The notes under the pieces were generated by a model. It did no database searches, was not told the origin of the DNA, and saw only the letters and a list, made by a program, of their open reading frames with translations. From an uncultured Litoreibacter sp. (GTDB taxonomy: Bacteria > Pseudomonadota > Alphaproteobacteria > Rhodobacterales > Rhodobacteraceae), in the NCBI GenBank assembly GCA_947493265.1, contig CANLQL010000001.1:62001-126000 (forward strand): 64,000 nt of DNA, written 5' to 3'. Made by a program: the position numbers and the translations under genes. Below are positions 8,036 to 17,544 of this stretch, piece after piece (position 1 is the stretch's first letter; the number at the start of each line of letters is the position of its first letter).

Positions 8036-9207
8036 CAGACCCTCTCAATCGCGATGGCCGTCCCTTCACCACCGCCAATACAGATCGCGGCAACACCCCG
8101 TTTTAGCCCGCGTTTTTCAAGGGCATTCAGAAGCGTAACAATGATCCTTGTCCCAGAGGCCCCGATTGGGTGGCCCAAAGCACATGCACCACCATTTACA
8201 TTCACAATATCCCGCGGCAGGCCCATTTCATGCATGAACGCCATAGGGACGACGGCAAAGGCTTCGTTGACCTCCCAAAGATCAACATCGCTGACGTTCC
8301 AGCCGATGGTGTCCAACAGTTTCTTGGCTGCCGGCACCGGTGCTGTGGTGAACAGGTTTGGGGCTTGCGCGTGGCTCGCATGTCCAATGATCCGCGCGCG
8401 AACGGTTAGGTTTTGTGCATCAGCCGCGTCCTGTGACGCCAACACAAGTGCCGCAGCACCGTCAGAAATGGACGATGAATTTGCTGCTGTAACGGTACCG
8501 CCGTCGCGAAACGCAGGGCGCAGGTTCGGGATTTTATCCGGGCGGGCATTGGCTGGTTGTTCATCCTCAACGACAATCGTTTCCCCGACGCGCGACTTCA
8601 GCGTCACCGACGTGATCTCCCCATCAAAAGCACCGTTCTTTTGAGCCGCCAAAGCGTTCGAGAGTGATGTCAAAGCATAGTCATCTTGTGCCTCGCGGGT
8701 GAACTGATACGCCTCCGCACAGTCTTCGGCGAATGTCCCCATAAGGCGACCTTTGTCATAGGCATCTTCCAGACCATCCAGAAACATCGAATCCTGAACC
8801 TGCCCGTGGCCAATCCTTGCGCCATCGCGCATTTTCGGCAGCAAATATGGGGCATTGGTCATGCTTTCCATACCGCCAGCAACCATCGTGTCCGCATGAC
8901 TAAGCGCGATCTGGTCAAACGCCATCATCGCGGTTTTCATGCCCGATCCGCACATCTTGTTCAGCGTCGTGGCGGGAACCTCTTCGCCAAGGCCTGCCAA
9001 AAACCCGGCTTGGCGCGCAGGTGCTTGTCCTTGACCGGCGGGCAAAACGCATCCCATCAACACCTCATCAACGCTTTGGGCACCGGCCCCTTCAAGCGCT
9101 GCTTTGATCGCGACGCCGCCCAACGCTGGCGCATCCAATGGTGAGAACATCCCCTGAAATCCACCCATCGGCGTGCGTGCGGCACCTGCAATGACAACCT
9201 GTTTCAT
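8035..9207 (-). CDS. Acetyl-CoA acetyltransferase (thiolase)
   Basis: A 390-residue thiolase that condenses two acetyl-CoA or cleaves acetoacetyl-CoA. Cys86 in KMCGSGMK is the acylated nucleophile. The NGGACALGHPIGASG and CIGGGEGTA motifs supply the active-site His and second Cys. I start at 9207, which has AAGGAGA well placed upstream; a start 27 bases further out has no such site. No phbB or phaC is adjacent, so a role in polyhydroxybutyrate synthesis or in fatty acid or amino acid breakdown is open. It overlaps msrC by one base, an unusual pairing with no obvious metabolic link. Confidence 0.88.
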   Translation of the reverse strand: MKQVVIAGAARTPMGGFQGMFSPLDAPALGGVAIKAALEGAGAQSVDEVLMGCVLPAGQGQAPARQAGFLAGLGEEVPATTLNKMCGSGMKTAMMAFDQIALSHADTMVAGGMESMTNAPYLLPKMRDGARIGHGQVQDSMFLDGLEDAYDKGRLMGTFAEDCAEAYQFTREAQDDYALTSLSNALAAQKNGAFDGEITSVTLKSRVGETIVVEDEQPANARPDKIPNLRPAFRDGGTVTAANSSSISDGAAALVLASQDAADAQNLTVRARIIGHASHAQAPNLFTTAPVPAAKKLLDTIGWNVSDVDLWEVNEAFAVVPMAFMHEMGLPRDIVNVNGGACALGHPIGASGTRIIVTLLNALEKRGLKRGVAAICIGGGEGTAIAIERV

Positions 9208-9295
9208 GCAGCGTCTCCTTCGATCCGTTTTCAAAAACCTAATAGTAACCTTTGGCTCTTAGAACCCGATATCATAGATAAATCGGAGTAACACC

Positions 9296-9649
9296 ATGCA
9301 GCTTAGTTCGAAGGTGGTGAAAGATGTGCTTGTCATCAAGGTTGATTCCAAACGTATCGACGCGGCGGGTGCAATTCATCTAAAGGACCAATTTCGCGAC
9401 CTCACCATGGATTTCGAAGGCCGGGTTCTTATGGATCTGCAAAATGTGGAATTCATGGACAGCAGCGGCCTTGGCGCAATGGTTTCAGCACTTAAAATTC
9501 TCGACAATCGGAAGCTAGAACTGGCGGATTTGCAACCAGCGGTTGCCAAGGTTTTCGCGCTGACGCGGATGGATAAAGTCTTTGTACTCTTCGATACGGT
9601 CGAGGACGCTTTGGAAGATACTAAAGGTCAGGGTGCCGATGCCGCGTGA
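9296..9649 (+). CDS. STAS domain anti-sigma factor antagonist
   Basis: A 117-residue single STAS domain of the SpoIIAA/RsbV kind. Ser56 in MDSSGLGA is the expected phosphorylation site, in the conserved DSSGLG loop. In such partner switches the unphosphorylated antagonist binds the kinase/anti-sigma and frees its target. The next gene encodes the matching HATPase, overlapping by 11 bases, so the two form one unit. No sigma factor or PP2C phosphatase gene is nearby, so the controlled target is unknown. Confidence 0.85.
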   Translation: MQLSSKVVKDVLVIKVDSKRIDAAGAIHLKDQFRDLTMDFEGRVLMDLQNVEFMDSSGLGAMVSALKILDNRKLELADLQPAVAKVFALTRMDKVFVLFDTVEDALEDTKGQGADAA

Positions 9650-10121
9650 TGTTCCAGCACGGCAAGCCACGAACATCAAAGCCGCCGACAGCACCGTATC
9701 AAATGTCGAGATTCAGATCCGCGCCCTTCCCGAAGAAGTGCGTAATTGTTTCGAACAGATACACCGCGCATTCGAAACGGCGGAGCTGCCCAGTGACCTG
9801 CGGATAAATACGGAAGTGGTTCTGGCTGAAGTGCTCAACAATATTGCGGAGCACAGCTATTGCGATAGACCCGCGGGACAGATCGCGATGAACCTTGAAC
9901 TTTCGGGCGACGGGGTCAAATTCCTGATCGTCGATGACGGCAACGTTATGCCAAATCTCACACCCCCTGATCCTGAACTTCCAAAGATCGATGTCGAAGT
10001 AAGTGATCTTCCGGAAGGTGGTTTTGGTTGGTACCTGATCCGAACATTAACAACTGATCTGGAATATGCTCGGGTGGGTTCTCACAACCACCTACGGGCG
10101 CGTATTCTGGCCGACGGCTAG
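9639..10121 (+). CDS. Anti-sigma-type serine kinase (HATPase, RsbW-like)
   Basis: A 160-residue GHKL ATPase of the RsbW/SpoIIAB type. The N-box is at about residues 64-72 (Glu64, Asn67/68, His72), the G1 box at Asp100-Gly101, and the G2 box GGFGWYLI at about 127-134. It is expected to phosphorylate the STAS protein encoded just upstream and to hold an unknown partner. The ATG at 9639 overlaps the STAS gene by 11 bases and follows AGGTCAGGG. A longer reading frame from 9582 lies inside the STAS gene and is unlikely. Confidence 0.82.
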   Translation: MPRDVPARQATNIKAADSTVSNVEIQIRALPEEVRNCFEQIHRAFETAELPSDLRINTEVVLAEVLNNIAEHSYCDRPAGQIAMNLELSGDGVKFLIVDDGNVMPNLTPPDPELPKIDVEVSDLPEGGFGWYLIRTLTTDLEYARVGSHNHLRARILADG

Positions 10122-10495
10122 ATCAACGCAAAGCCGTGGCGGGACGCACGCGATTCTCTTGGAGAGCCCCAACGAAATTTACTGCGCCGCTAAACACCGA
10201 CGCATTGTCTTTCGTTTCTGAACAATTCCGGTCTCTGCGAACATTCCTGCAAAATTCAATGAACAATACTTATTGTGACTGCGATGATGCCATCCAAATT
10301 CCTTAATGCTCCCTAACCCGCGCCTCAAATGAACGCGATACATGTCTTGTAGCTGCAGAGCTTCCCTCGGCGTCGCGTTATTCAGCCCCCACCCAGATGC
10401 GCGGCGTCGAGGAACTGCAGATCCCCGAAAATTCGTATTTACACCAGACCTCCAGCGCCTATCTTCACGCAAAACGTTGCTGAAAGGTCCTGTAG
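10122..10495. other. Intergenic region without recognised gene
   Basis: This 374-base gap lies between the HATPase gene and the gamma-glutamyltransferase gene. I see no RNA gene, convincing terminator or coding frame. A minus-strand open frame (10179-10559) runs into the transferase gene, has no recognisable features and is rejected. AAAGG about eight bases before 10496 is the ribosome-binding site of the next gene. Confidence 0.5.
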
Positions 10496-12076
10496 ATGCG
10501 TGATTTCCAAATTCCCGGCCGATCCACCGTGTTTGCAGCCAATGGCATGATCGCGACATCGCACCCTTTGGCGTCTAAGATCGGTGTCCAAATCCTTGAA
10601 GCAGGCGGCAACGCAATGGACGCCGCAATTGCTGCCGCGGTTGCACAAGGCATTTGCGAACCTCAAATGACGGGAATTGGTGGCGATTGTTTTGTTTTGG
10701 TCAAACCTGCCGGACGTGATGACATCGTCGCGTTAAACGGATCGGGACGGGCCCCCAAAGCCGCGTCTGCGCAAGCGCTCAGAGATGCGGGTCATACCAC
10801 GGTCCCTTTGACAAAACCGGACGCCGTCACAGTACCGGGTGCTGTTGATGCGTTTTGCCGCCTATCTGCCGATTGGGGCAAGATCGGCTTGGCGGCAACT
10901 CTCGCGCCAGCGATCCACTATGCCGAAGCCGGTATCCCGGTCGCCCCGCGCACCGCGTTTGACTGGGCAGAGGCCGAAGACAGGCCGCATGGGGCGGGTG
11001 CGAAATTCTTTTTGCAAAACGGCAAAGCGCTGAAAGCTGGCCAAACCTTCCGCGCACCTGGACAGGCTGAAGTTTTACGTAGAATTTCCGCGGATGGCCG
11101 CGACGCGTTCTATGAAGGCGAAGTTGCGCACGACATGGTCGACGCGCTGTCTGCCCAAGGGGGCGTCCATACCCTGGACGACTTCGCAGCAACTGCATGT
11201 GATTATACCGACCCGATTTCTGGAACCTACCAAGGCATAGAGATGGTCGAACATCCCCCGAACGGGCAAGGGGCGACAGCGATCCTGATCAACAACATTC
11301 TCAGCCAGTTTGATATCGCTTCCATGGACCCGTTGGGTGCGCAACGCGCGCATATCGAAGCGGAGGCTACGAAACTTGGCTATGATACGCGCAATCGGTT
11401 CTTGTCTGATCCCGACTATATGGAACGTCTGGATTACATGGTGTCGATGGACACGGCGACCGCTCTTGCGAAACTGATCGATCCGGCCCGGGCTATGGAA
11501 AGTGCCACAACTCTTTCCGAGCAAGTTCACAAGGAAACGATCTGCCTGACAGTCGTCGACAAGGACCAGATGGCCGTGTCGTTGATCTATTCGATCTTCA
11601 ACAGCTTTGGTTCAGGGATCGCATCGGATAAATTTGGCATCCTGTTTCAGAACCGTGGAGCAGGATTTACTCTGGAAGCCGGACATCCGAACGAGCTGGG
11701 CCCCGGAAAACGCCCGATGCATACCATCATTCCTGGGATGCTGCGGAAATCCGGGAAGGTCATCATGCCTTTCTGCGTCATGGGAGGGGCCTATCAGGCC
11801 AACGGGCACGCCCGCTTCGTGACAAATCTGGTGGATTTCGGCATGGACGTTCAGTCAGCAATCGATGCGCCCCGATGCTTTGCCTATCAGGGGGAACTCT
11901 CGGTGGAGCGCGGTTATAGTGACCAGGTTCGTCAGGAATTGTCTGACCTGGGCCACAACGTTGTCATCCCGGAAGGCCCAATTGGTGGGGCGCAAGCAAT
12001 CTTGATCGACCACGAAAACGGCATTCTTCACGGCGCATCTGACCCGCGGAAAGATGGTTGTGCGTTAGGGTATTAA
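10496..12076 (+). CDS. Gamma-glutamyltransferase family protein (YwrD-like)
   Basis: A 526-residue Ntn-hydrolase precursor that should self-cleave into two subunits and act on gamma-glutamyl compounds such as glutathione. The nucleophile is probably Thr348 in KETICLTVVD, which fits the YwrD-like branch (TI-L-VVD) rather than the classic TTHYSVVD pattern. Downstream SIFNSFGSG and NRGAGF agree with the family. The N-terminus lacks a clear signal peptide, so it may be cytoplasmic, unlike the periplasmic E. coli enzyme. AAAGG lies before the ATG. It converges on hspQ with a one-base gap. Confidence 0.83.
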   Translation: MRDFQIPGRSTVFAANGMIATSHPLASKIGVQILEAGGNAMDAAIAAAVAQGICEPQMTGIGGDCFVLVKPAGRDDIVALNGSGRAPKAASAQALRDAGHTTVPLTKPDAVTVPGAVDAFCRLSADWGKIGLAATLAPAIHYAEAGIPVAPRTAFDWAEAEDRPHGAGAKFFLQNGKALKAGQTFRAPGQAEVLRRISADGRDAFYEGEVAHDMVDALSAQGGVHTLDDFAATACDYTDPISGTYQGIEMVEHPPNGQGATAILINNILSQFDIASMDPLGAQRAHIEAEATKLGYDTRNRFLSDPDYMERLDYMVSMDTATALAKLIDPARAMESATTLSEQVHKETICLTVVDKDQMAVSLIYSIFNSFGSGIASDKFGILFQNRGAGFTLEAGHPNELGPGKRPMHTIIPGMLRKSGKVIMPFCVMGGAYQANGHARFVTNLVDFGMDVQSAIDAPRCFAYQGELSVERGYSDQVRQELSDLGHNVVIPEGPIGGAQAILIDHENGILHGASDPRKDGCALGY

Positions 12077-12077
12077 C

Positions 12078-12407
12078 CTAGTTCAGGTCGAATTGGAGCG
12101 GGTATTTCCCGCGACCATCATAGTCGCCAAACATCGCGCTGAGATCAGGGTGATCTACAGGTTCTCCCGACATGTCAGCAGCAAGGTTTTGCTCCGAAAC
12201 ATAGGCGACATAGTAGCTTTCATCGTTCTCAGCGAGGAGATGATAGAAAGGCTGATCTTTGCGCGGACGACTCTCTGCGGGAATATTCGCGTACCACTCG
12301 TCGGAATTTGAGAACTCCGCATCGACATCAAAAATGACACCTCTAAAAGAGTGTTTTTTGTGCCGGACGATCTGTCCAAGCATATATTTGGCGTGAGTTC
12401 TAATCAT
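12078..12407 (-). CDS. hspQ: Heat shock protein HspQ (YccV-like)
   Basis: A 109-residue protein of the hemimethylated-DNA-binding/YccV family, known in E. coli as HspQ, which promotes turnover of damaged proteins and is a Lon-related specificity factor. Typical segments are KYMLGQIVRHKKHSFRGVIFD, the middle QPFYHLLAEND and YVSEQNL. I start at 12407, giving the usual family length; an upstream extension in the frame is Cys- and Arg-rich and unlikely. It is divergent from the AEC transporter gene. Confidence 0.85.
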   Translation of the reverse strand: MIRTHAKYMLGQIVRHKKHSFRGVIFDVDAEFSNSDEWYANIPAESRPRKDQPFYHLLAENDESYYVAYVSEQNLAADMSGEPVDHPDLSAMFGDYDGRGKYPLQFDLN

Positions 12408-12491
12408 AACATTGCAACCTTTACACCTTCTAGATAGACCCAACCAGCCCTGTTTGTCCAATCAAGCGGCCTCAATTTAGGGAAACAGTTT

Positions 12492-13373
12492 GTGAACATA
12501 GCCCTGACAGTGGTTGAAATCGTTGCGCCGGTGTTCCTTTTGGCAGCGATCGGTTTTACGTGGGTCAAGCTTGGCTTTGACTACCGGATCGAATTTGTGA
12601 CCCGGTTGGCGATGACCCTATCGATCCCATGTTTGATCTTTGTCGCCTTGATGAAAACGGATATCGAGCCGAGTGCATTAACGACCGTGTCCATCGCCGC
12701 AATCGCGGCTTACGGCATCGTAACGGTCGGGTGCTACGCCTTGGTCTTCCTATTTGGAATGGATAGGCGCACCTATCTGGCCCCGCTGATTTTCGGCAAT
12801 ACTGGTAACTTGGGATTGCCGCTTGCGCTTTTTGCATTCGGAGATATCGGGTTCGACTACGCGGTGGTGATCTTCGCGATTATGGGCATCTATTCCTTTA
12901 CGTTTGGTGTCTGGCTCGTTTCTGGTGGGGGATCGCTGCTCAAAGTGGTGAAAGAGCCGCTGGTCGCCGCAACCCTGCTTGGTGCGCTGTTTTTGTGGCA
13001 GGATTGGGAAACTCCCAGCTTTCTGACGAACACGCTGGACCTTATTGGCCAGATGGCAATCCCGCTGATGCTGATAACGTTGGGGGTCGCTGTCGCGCGC
13101 TTGAAACCTCATGGGATCGGTCGCGCTTTTTTCATTTCGATCATCAAAGCGGCACTTTGCATTGGTGTGGCAGTCGCCGTTGGACTTTACTTCCAGCTGC
13201 CTGCGATCCCGTTTGGTGTTCTGGTGCTGCAGATCTCCACGCCTGTTGCCGTCACATCTTACATGCTGGCCGAAAAATATGAGGCCGACGCAGAGGCTGT
13301 GGCCGGTTTGGTTGTGATTTCGACGATGCTGTCTGTTGGCTTCATTCCGCTAACCCTCGCTTTTTTGATCTGA
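12492..13373 (+). CDS. AEC family transporter
   Basis: A 293-residue inner-membrane protein with about eight to ten hydrophobic segments along its whole length, of the auxin-efflux-carrier family (DUF/permease Mem_trans). Members move carboxylates, for example malonate or malate. The start is GTG at 12492. The conserved NTGNLGLPLALFAFG segment near residues 100-115 and the late TPVAVTSYMLAEKY segment support the family. The substrate cannot be deduced from the neighbours, which are hspQ (divergent) and a lytic transglycosylase gene. Confidence 0.82.
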   Translation: MNIALTVVEIVAPVFLLAAIGFTWVKLGFDYRIEFVTRLAMTLSIPCLIFVALMKTDIEPSALTTVSIAAIAAYGIVTVGCYALVFLFGMDRRTYLAPLIFGNTGNLGLPLALFAFGDIGFDYAVVIFAIMGIYSFTFGVWLVSGGGSLLKVVKEPLVAATLLGALFLWQDWETPSFLTNTLDLIGQMAIPLMLITLGVAVARLKPHGIGRAFFISIIKAALCIGVAVAVGLYFQLPAIPFGVLVLQISTPVAVTSYMLAEKYEADAEAVAGLVVISTMLSVGFIPLTLAFLI

Positions 13374-13450
13374 GTTGGTCTTACAGAGACTTCCCCGACC
13401 CTTGGAAATAAGGTAGCATCGCCGGAAAAGCCAAAAAGGCATACAGGCAG

Positions 13451-14035
13451 ATGATCAAAACTTACCGCTATTTAGCGCTTCTTCTGATGCTCGCAGCATG
13501 CGGTGTCGGCGGCAGCAACCCGCCGCGCAACCTTGATGACGCGTGCTCAATCGTGTCTCAGCGACCTGCGTGGCTGAAAGACATGAAACAAGTGCAACGC
13601 AAATGGGGTGTGCCCGTACCCGTCCAAATGGCAACGATTTACCACGAAAGCCGGTTTGTCGGGGATGCCAGAACACCTTTGCAATTTTCCCTCGGAGTGA
13701 TTCCAATGGGGCGGCAATCATCCGCTTTCGGGTTTAGCCAAGCACTGGATGGGACTTGGAAAGAATACCAGCGCGACCAAGGGCGACGCTTTGCCCGCCG
13801 CGACCGGTTCGACGATTCCGTTGACTTTATTGGATGGTATATGGACGGCACCCAAGATCGCTTGGGCATTTCCAAAGGGGACGCGCGCAACCAATATCTG
13901 GCCTATCACGAAGGTCGCACAGGCTATGCGCGCGGCAGCTACCGCAAGAAATCATGGCTCTTGCGGGTCTCGTCAGAAGTTGCAGCCCGCGCTGATAATT
14001 ACAACGCTCAGTTGATCAGTTGTGGGAAAATCTAG
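13451..14035 (+). CDS. Lipoprotein lytic transglycosylase-like protein
   Basis: A 194-residue lipoprotein with a type II signal peptide ending in LAAC (Cys17), so it is probably lipid-anchored. The body resembles an SLT lytic transglycosylase: YHESRF (about residues 64-69) carries the likely catalytic Glu, FGFSQALDGTW is the following motif, and YLAYHEG is near the end. It would cleave murein glycan strands. Its 3' end overlaps lolA, which is on the other strand, by four bases. Confidence 0.8.
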   Translation: MIKTYRYLALLLMLAACGVGGSNPPRNLDDACSIVSQRPAWLKDMKQVQRKWGVPVPVQMATIYHESRFVGDARTPLQFSLGVIPMGRQSSAFGFSQALDGTWKEYQRDQGRRFARRDRFDDSVDFIGWYMDGTQDRLGISKGDARNQYLAYHEGRTGYARGSYRKKSWLLRVSSEVAARADNYNAQLISCGKI

Positions 14036-14631
14036 TTTAGGCCCCGTGCCTGAATTTCCTGTGGGATATTGAACAATCGCGCACCGATCTGCGCTTCTGA
14101 AAGGTCCTTCAACATGACACGGGTTTGACCGCCCGCATCATTGTTGATGACCCATTCCCGCAATGTCACCGGGTTCGCACTGAACTTCAGCTCAATATTG
14201 CCGTATTCAGGATGTTTGGGATCCTGCAGCGTGATCACCGTCCGATCCCCTTGTTCACGGTGAGAAACCAGTTGATTGGTCCGGTTCAACTGCACGTTCT
14301 TTGCCAAAATCAGGCTTAATGGCGTGCGTCTGAGTGGATACTGCTCCGGCGGGACATTTGATTTCGGGTCAAAGATCGCGACCTGTTGGCCACCCGCAAT
14401 TACCAAGCTTTTGTTTGGTGGGTCGTATTCGAAGCGCGCGCGGTTCGGGCGCTTGATATAGATCGTCCCCGTGCTGACCGAACCGTCATCATTTGTTTGC
14501 GAAAACGCGGCTTTCGCACTTTTCAGGTCATTGAGATAGCTGTTGAGCACTTGCAGCGGGATTTTCTCTGCGAATGCAGGAAAACTCAGGGCGAAGACAA
14601 GCGCAGGCGCGAGGATAAGTTTTTTCATCAT
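14032..14631 (-). CDS. lolA: Outer-membrane lipoprotein carrier protein LolA
   Basis: Periplasmic chaperone that carries lipoproteins from the LolCDE complex to the outer membrane. The 199-residue product has a signal peptide (residues 1 to about 21, ending in AFA), then a LolA-type beta sheet: AAFSQTNDDGSVSTGTIYIKR and PNRARFEYDPP are characteristic. Two adjacent ATGs (14631, 14628) make the first residue uncertain by one. It follows ftsK by 86 bases on the same strand, a common alphaproteobacterial order. Confidence 0.88.
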   Translation of the reverse strand: MMKKLILAPALVFALSFPAFAEKIPLQVLNSYLNDLKSAKAAFSQTNDDGSVSTGTIYIKRPNRARFEYDPPNKSLVIAGGQQVAIFDPKSNVPPEQYPLRRTPLSLILAKNVQLNRTNQLVSHREQGDRTVITLQDPKHPEYGNIELKFSANPVTLREWVINNDAGGQTRVMLKDLSEAQIGARLFNIPQEIQARGLN

Positions 14632-14717
14632 GCCATTAAGATAAGCGAAACGGCCGCGGATGAAACCCGCAGCCGTTCACATAGATGCTACCGTCCTGAA
14701 ATATCGCGAAAAATCGC

Positions 14718-17534
14718 CTATTGTTCAGGAATAAGTATCTCGCGTTTTCCGACATGGTTCGCGCCAGAGACAAGCCCCTGCTCTTCCATCTGCTCGACCA
14801 GACGTGCCGCTTTGTTGTACCCAATCGCCAATTTACGCTGGATGTAGGACGTCGAACATTTGCGGTCTTTGATGACGATCCCCACGGCTTGGTCATAAAG
14901 AGCATCTTCGCCATCCGTATTGCCGCCTAGGCCCAAGACCGCATCGATATCGCTTGATTTTTCTTCGTCTGGGCCGTCAACGACGCCGGACATGTATTCT
15001 GGCTCCCCGAAGGATTTCAGATGGTTGACGATTTCTTCAACCTCTTCATCGCTTACAAATGGACCATGAATACGGGTGATCTTGGACCCGCCCGCCATGT
15101 AAAGCATGTCGCCCATGCCAAGAAGCTGTTCAGCGCCTTGTTCGCCAAGGATCGTTCGGCTGTCTATTTTCGAGGTAACCTGGAAGGAAATCCGCGTCGG
15201 GAAGTTAGCTTTGATCGTCCCGGTGATGACATCCACAGATGGACGCTGCGTCGCCATGATCAGGTGAATACCCGAGGCCCGCGCCATCTGCGCAAGACGT
15301 TGGATACAAGCTTCGATTTCCTTGCCGGCAACCATCATAAGGTCGGCCATCTCGTCGACGATTACCACGATATAGGGCATCGCTTCTGGTTGGAACTCTT
15401 CTGTCTCGAACACGGGTTCGCCGGTTTCATCGTCAAAGCCGGTTTGTACCGTCCGTTTGAACATTTCGTTCTTGGACAGCGCTTCTTTCACACGGCCGTT
15501 GAATCCGTCGATATTTCGCACGCCCATTTTGGACATCTTGCGGTACCGTTCTTCCATCTCGCCCACGACCCATTTCAAGGCGACAACTGCCTTTTTCGGG
15601 TCGGTCACAACCGGGCTTAGAAGATGTGGGATGCCGTCATACACGCTGAGTTCCAGCATTTTCGGATCAATCATGATCAGGCGGCATTCTTCTGGGGTCA
15701 GTTTATAGAGAAGCGACAGGATCATCGTGTTGATCGCCACAGATTTACCAGAGCCCGTGGTCCCAGCAATAAGCAGGTGAGGCATCTTGGCCAAGTTGGC
15801 AACAATCGCTTCCCCGCCGATATCCTTGCCCAGCGCCAGTGGCAGTTTCTGGTTGCTATCGCCGAAATCTCGCGCCGCAAGTATTTCGCGCAGCACAACC
15901 ATTTCGCGCTTTTCATTGGGCAATTCGATCCCGATGACCGAACGACCCGGAACGGTCGATACCCGTGCAGACAGCGCGGACATGGAACGCGCGATATCAT
16001 CGGCCAGACCGATCACACGGGATGCTTTCAAGCCCGGTGCGGGCTCAAGCTCGTACATGGTGACGACAGGCCCGGGGCGAACCGCGACGATTTCACCTTT
16101 GACGCCGTAGTCATCCAGAACCGCTTCCAGCATACGCGCGTTTTCTTCCAACGACTCGTCGCTGAGAATATGACGCTCAATGGTGGAGGGGCTAGACAAA
16201 AGGTTCAAGGGCGGCAGCTCGAACGCGGGCTTGTCGCCACTGAAGTTTAGACGAGGCTGCGCATCGGATTGTGCTTTGCGGCTAGGTGCTGGCGTCTTGC
16301 GAACAGGGTGCTGCACAACGGCCTTGGCTTCCGGGATCGGCACTTCGCGATGTGCAAACTCACCTTGCTGGGCAAGGTCTTCTTGCCCCGCGTCGAAATC
16401 ATCGTTGAAGATGTTTTCGTCCGTATCAAATTCATCAAACGGGGTTGCGGGCATGTCTTCACCATAAGCGGATCCGGCCTGCGTACGCGTCAGCGCAGGT
16501 TCTGCGCGCAATGCCTGCGATTGGGTCACGCTTGGCGGGACAACCCGGTTGCCACGGTTCTTGATCACGTCAGAGATCTTTGAGCGGATGCGGTCTTCAG
16601 CATCATAGTCGCTGTGATCAGGTTCAGCGGCGGTCAGGACCGGCTCCGCCTTGCGGCGCAAACCGGGCAGTTTGGAAAACAGGCTCGGCTTTTCAGGCTG
16701 AACTTCTTGTTCAATTTCTGCTTCCGGGGCCGGGGTTGGAGAAATCACAACGGGTGCGCGGCGCAGGCTTGGACCCGCTATCGGCCCTTCGTCGATTTCG
16801 TCATATTCTTCCGCAGCCGATAGACGCGCTTCGCGACGTTCCGCCCGGATGGAATTGGCTTTCTGCGCAGCAATGATTGTACCTTTGCCCGCCATTCCCA
16901 GCACGCGCATAACCGATGCATAGCTAAGAATGATCCCGATCATCAGGAACCGGAATGCTGTTTTGATCTCCAGTTTGTCGCTGCCAAGAACGAAGAAACT
17001 CAGCGCAACGAGACCGACGAAAAACAATGCGGCCAGGATTTTCAGACCAAAGGTGGCGCTGATCGGCGCAAGGCCAAGGATCGCACCAAGAACAGTGTCG
17101 CCAAACAAGCCACCCAGACCAAAGGAATGGCTCCAATCAGCATTGGGCACGTAGGTTGAGGCATAAACGGACGCCAAAGCGATTGCCAAAGGCGCAAAGA
17201 TCAAGCGGCTCACCGCGCGATCTGCACCGAAATGGAAGGCAAAGCGCAGACCCCAGACAATTGCCACGACGGGTATCGCCCAAGCTCCAAAACCCACAAT
17301 GATAAACAGCGGGCTCGCAATGGACGCCCCGAAATGACCTAGCCAGTTTTTGGCAGGCTGATCAGTGGCAGACAGCCAGCTGGGATCTTCCGGCACATAG
17401 GATGCCAATAGCAGGGAGATGAGTATGCCAAAGGTCAGCAGCGCAAGGCCAAAAAGCTCCTTGCCGCGTTTTTCGATTGCCGCCTGCATATCGCTGTCCA
17501 GAAACGGATCCCGGGGTCTTGCCTGATACGCCAT
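14718..17534 (-). CDS. ftsK: DNA translocase FtsK
   Basis: Septum-located motor that pumps chromosomal DNA and activates XerCD at dif. The 938-residue protein has four to five membrane segments in the first 200 residues, an acidic and proline-rich linker to about residue 440, then the RecA-like motor. Walker A GTTGSGKS is near residue 590 and the Walker B aspartate in VIVDEMADL near 728. The last 65 residues form the winged-helix gamma domain that reads KOPS ([19 protein letters not shown]). GAGGTAAC precedes the ATG. The aminotransferase gene ends ten bases upstream, so the two are likely co-transcribed. Confidence 0.95.
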   Translation of the reverse strand: MAYQARPRDPFLDSDMQAAIEKRGKELFGLALLTFGILISLLLASYVPEDPSWLSATDQPAKNWLGHFGASIASPLFIIVGFGAWAIPVVAIVWGLRFAFHFGADRAVSRLIFAPLAIALASVYASTYVPNADWSHSFGLGGLFGDTVLGAILGLAPISATFGLKILAALFFVGLVALSFFVLGSDKLEIKTAFRFLMIGIILSYASVMRVLGMAGKGTIIAAQKANSIRAERREARLSAAEEYDEIDEGPIAGPSLRRAPVVISPTPAPEAEIEQEVQPEKPSLFSKLPGLRRKAEPVLTAAEPDHSDYDAEDRIRSKISDVIKNRGNRVVPPSVTQSQALRAEPALTRTQAGSAYGEDMPATPFDEFDTDENIFNDDFDAGQEDLAQQGEFAHREVPIPEAKAVVQHPVRKTPAPSRKAQSDAQPRLNFSGDKPAFELPPLNLLSSPSTIERHILSDESLEENARMLEAVLDDYGVKGEIVAVRPGPVVTMYELEPAPGLKASRVIGLADDIARSMSALSARVSTVPGRSVIGIELPNEKREMVVLREILAARDFGDSNQKLPLALGKDIGGEAIVANLAKMPHLLIAGTTGSGKSVAINTMILSLLYKLTPEECRLIMIDPKMLELSVYDGIPHLLSPVVTDPKKAVVALKWVVGEMEERYRKMSKMGVRNIDGFNGRVKEALSKNEMFKRTVQTGFDDETGEPVFETEEFQPEAMPYIVVIVDEMADLMMVAGKEIEACIQRLAQMARASGIHLIMATQRPSVDVITGTIKANFPTRISFQVTSKIDSRTILGEQGAEQLLGMGDMLYMAGGSKITRIHGPFVSDEEVEEIVNHLKSFGEPEYMSGVVDGPDEEKSSDIDAVLGLGGNTDGEDALYDQAVGIVIKDRKCSTSYIQRKLAIGYNKAARLVEQMEEQGLVSGANHVGKREILIPEQ

Positions 17535-17544
17535 GCTTGTTACC

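Noticed and set aside
10179-10559. Minus-strand frame in the gap before the gamma-glutamyltransferase gene
   Set aside because: It overlaps the start of the transferase gene, is Arg/Trp-rich without family features and has no plausible ribosome site.
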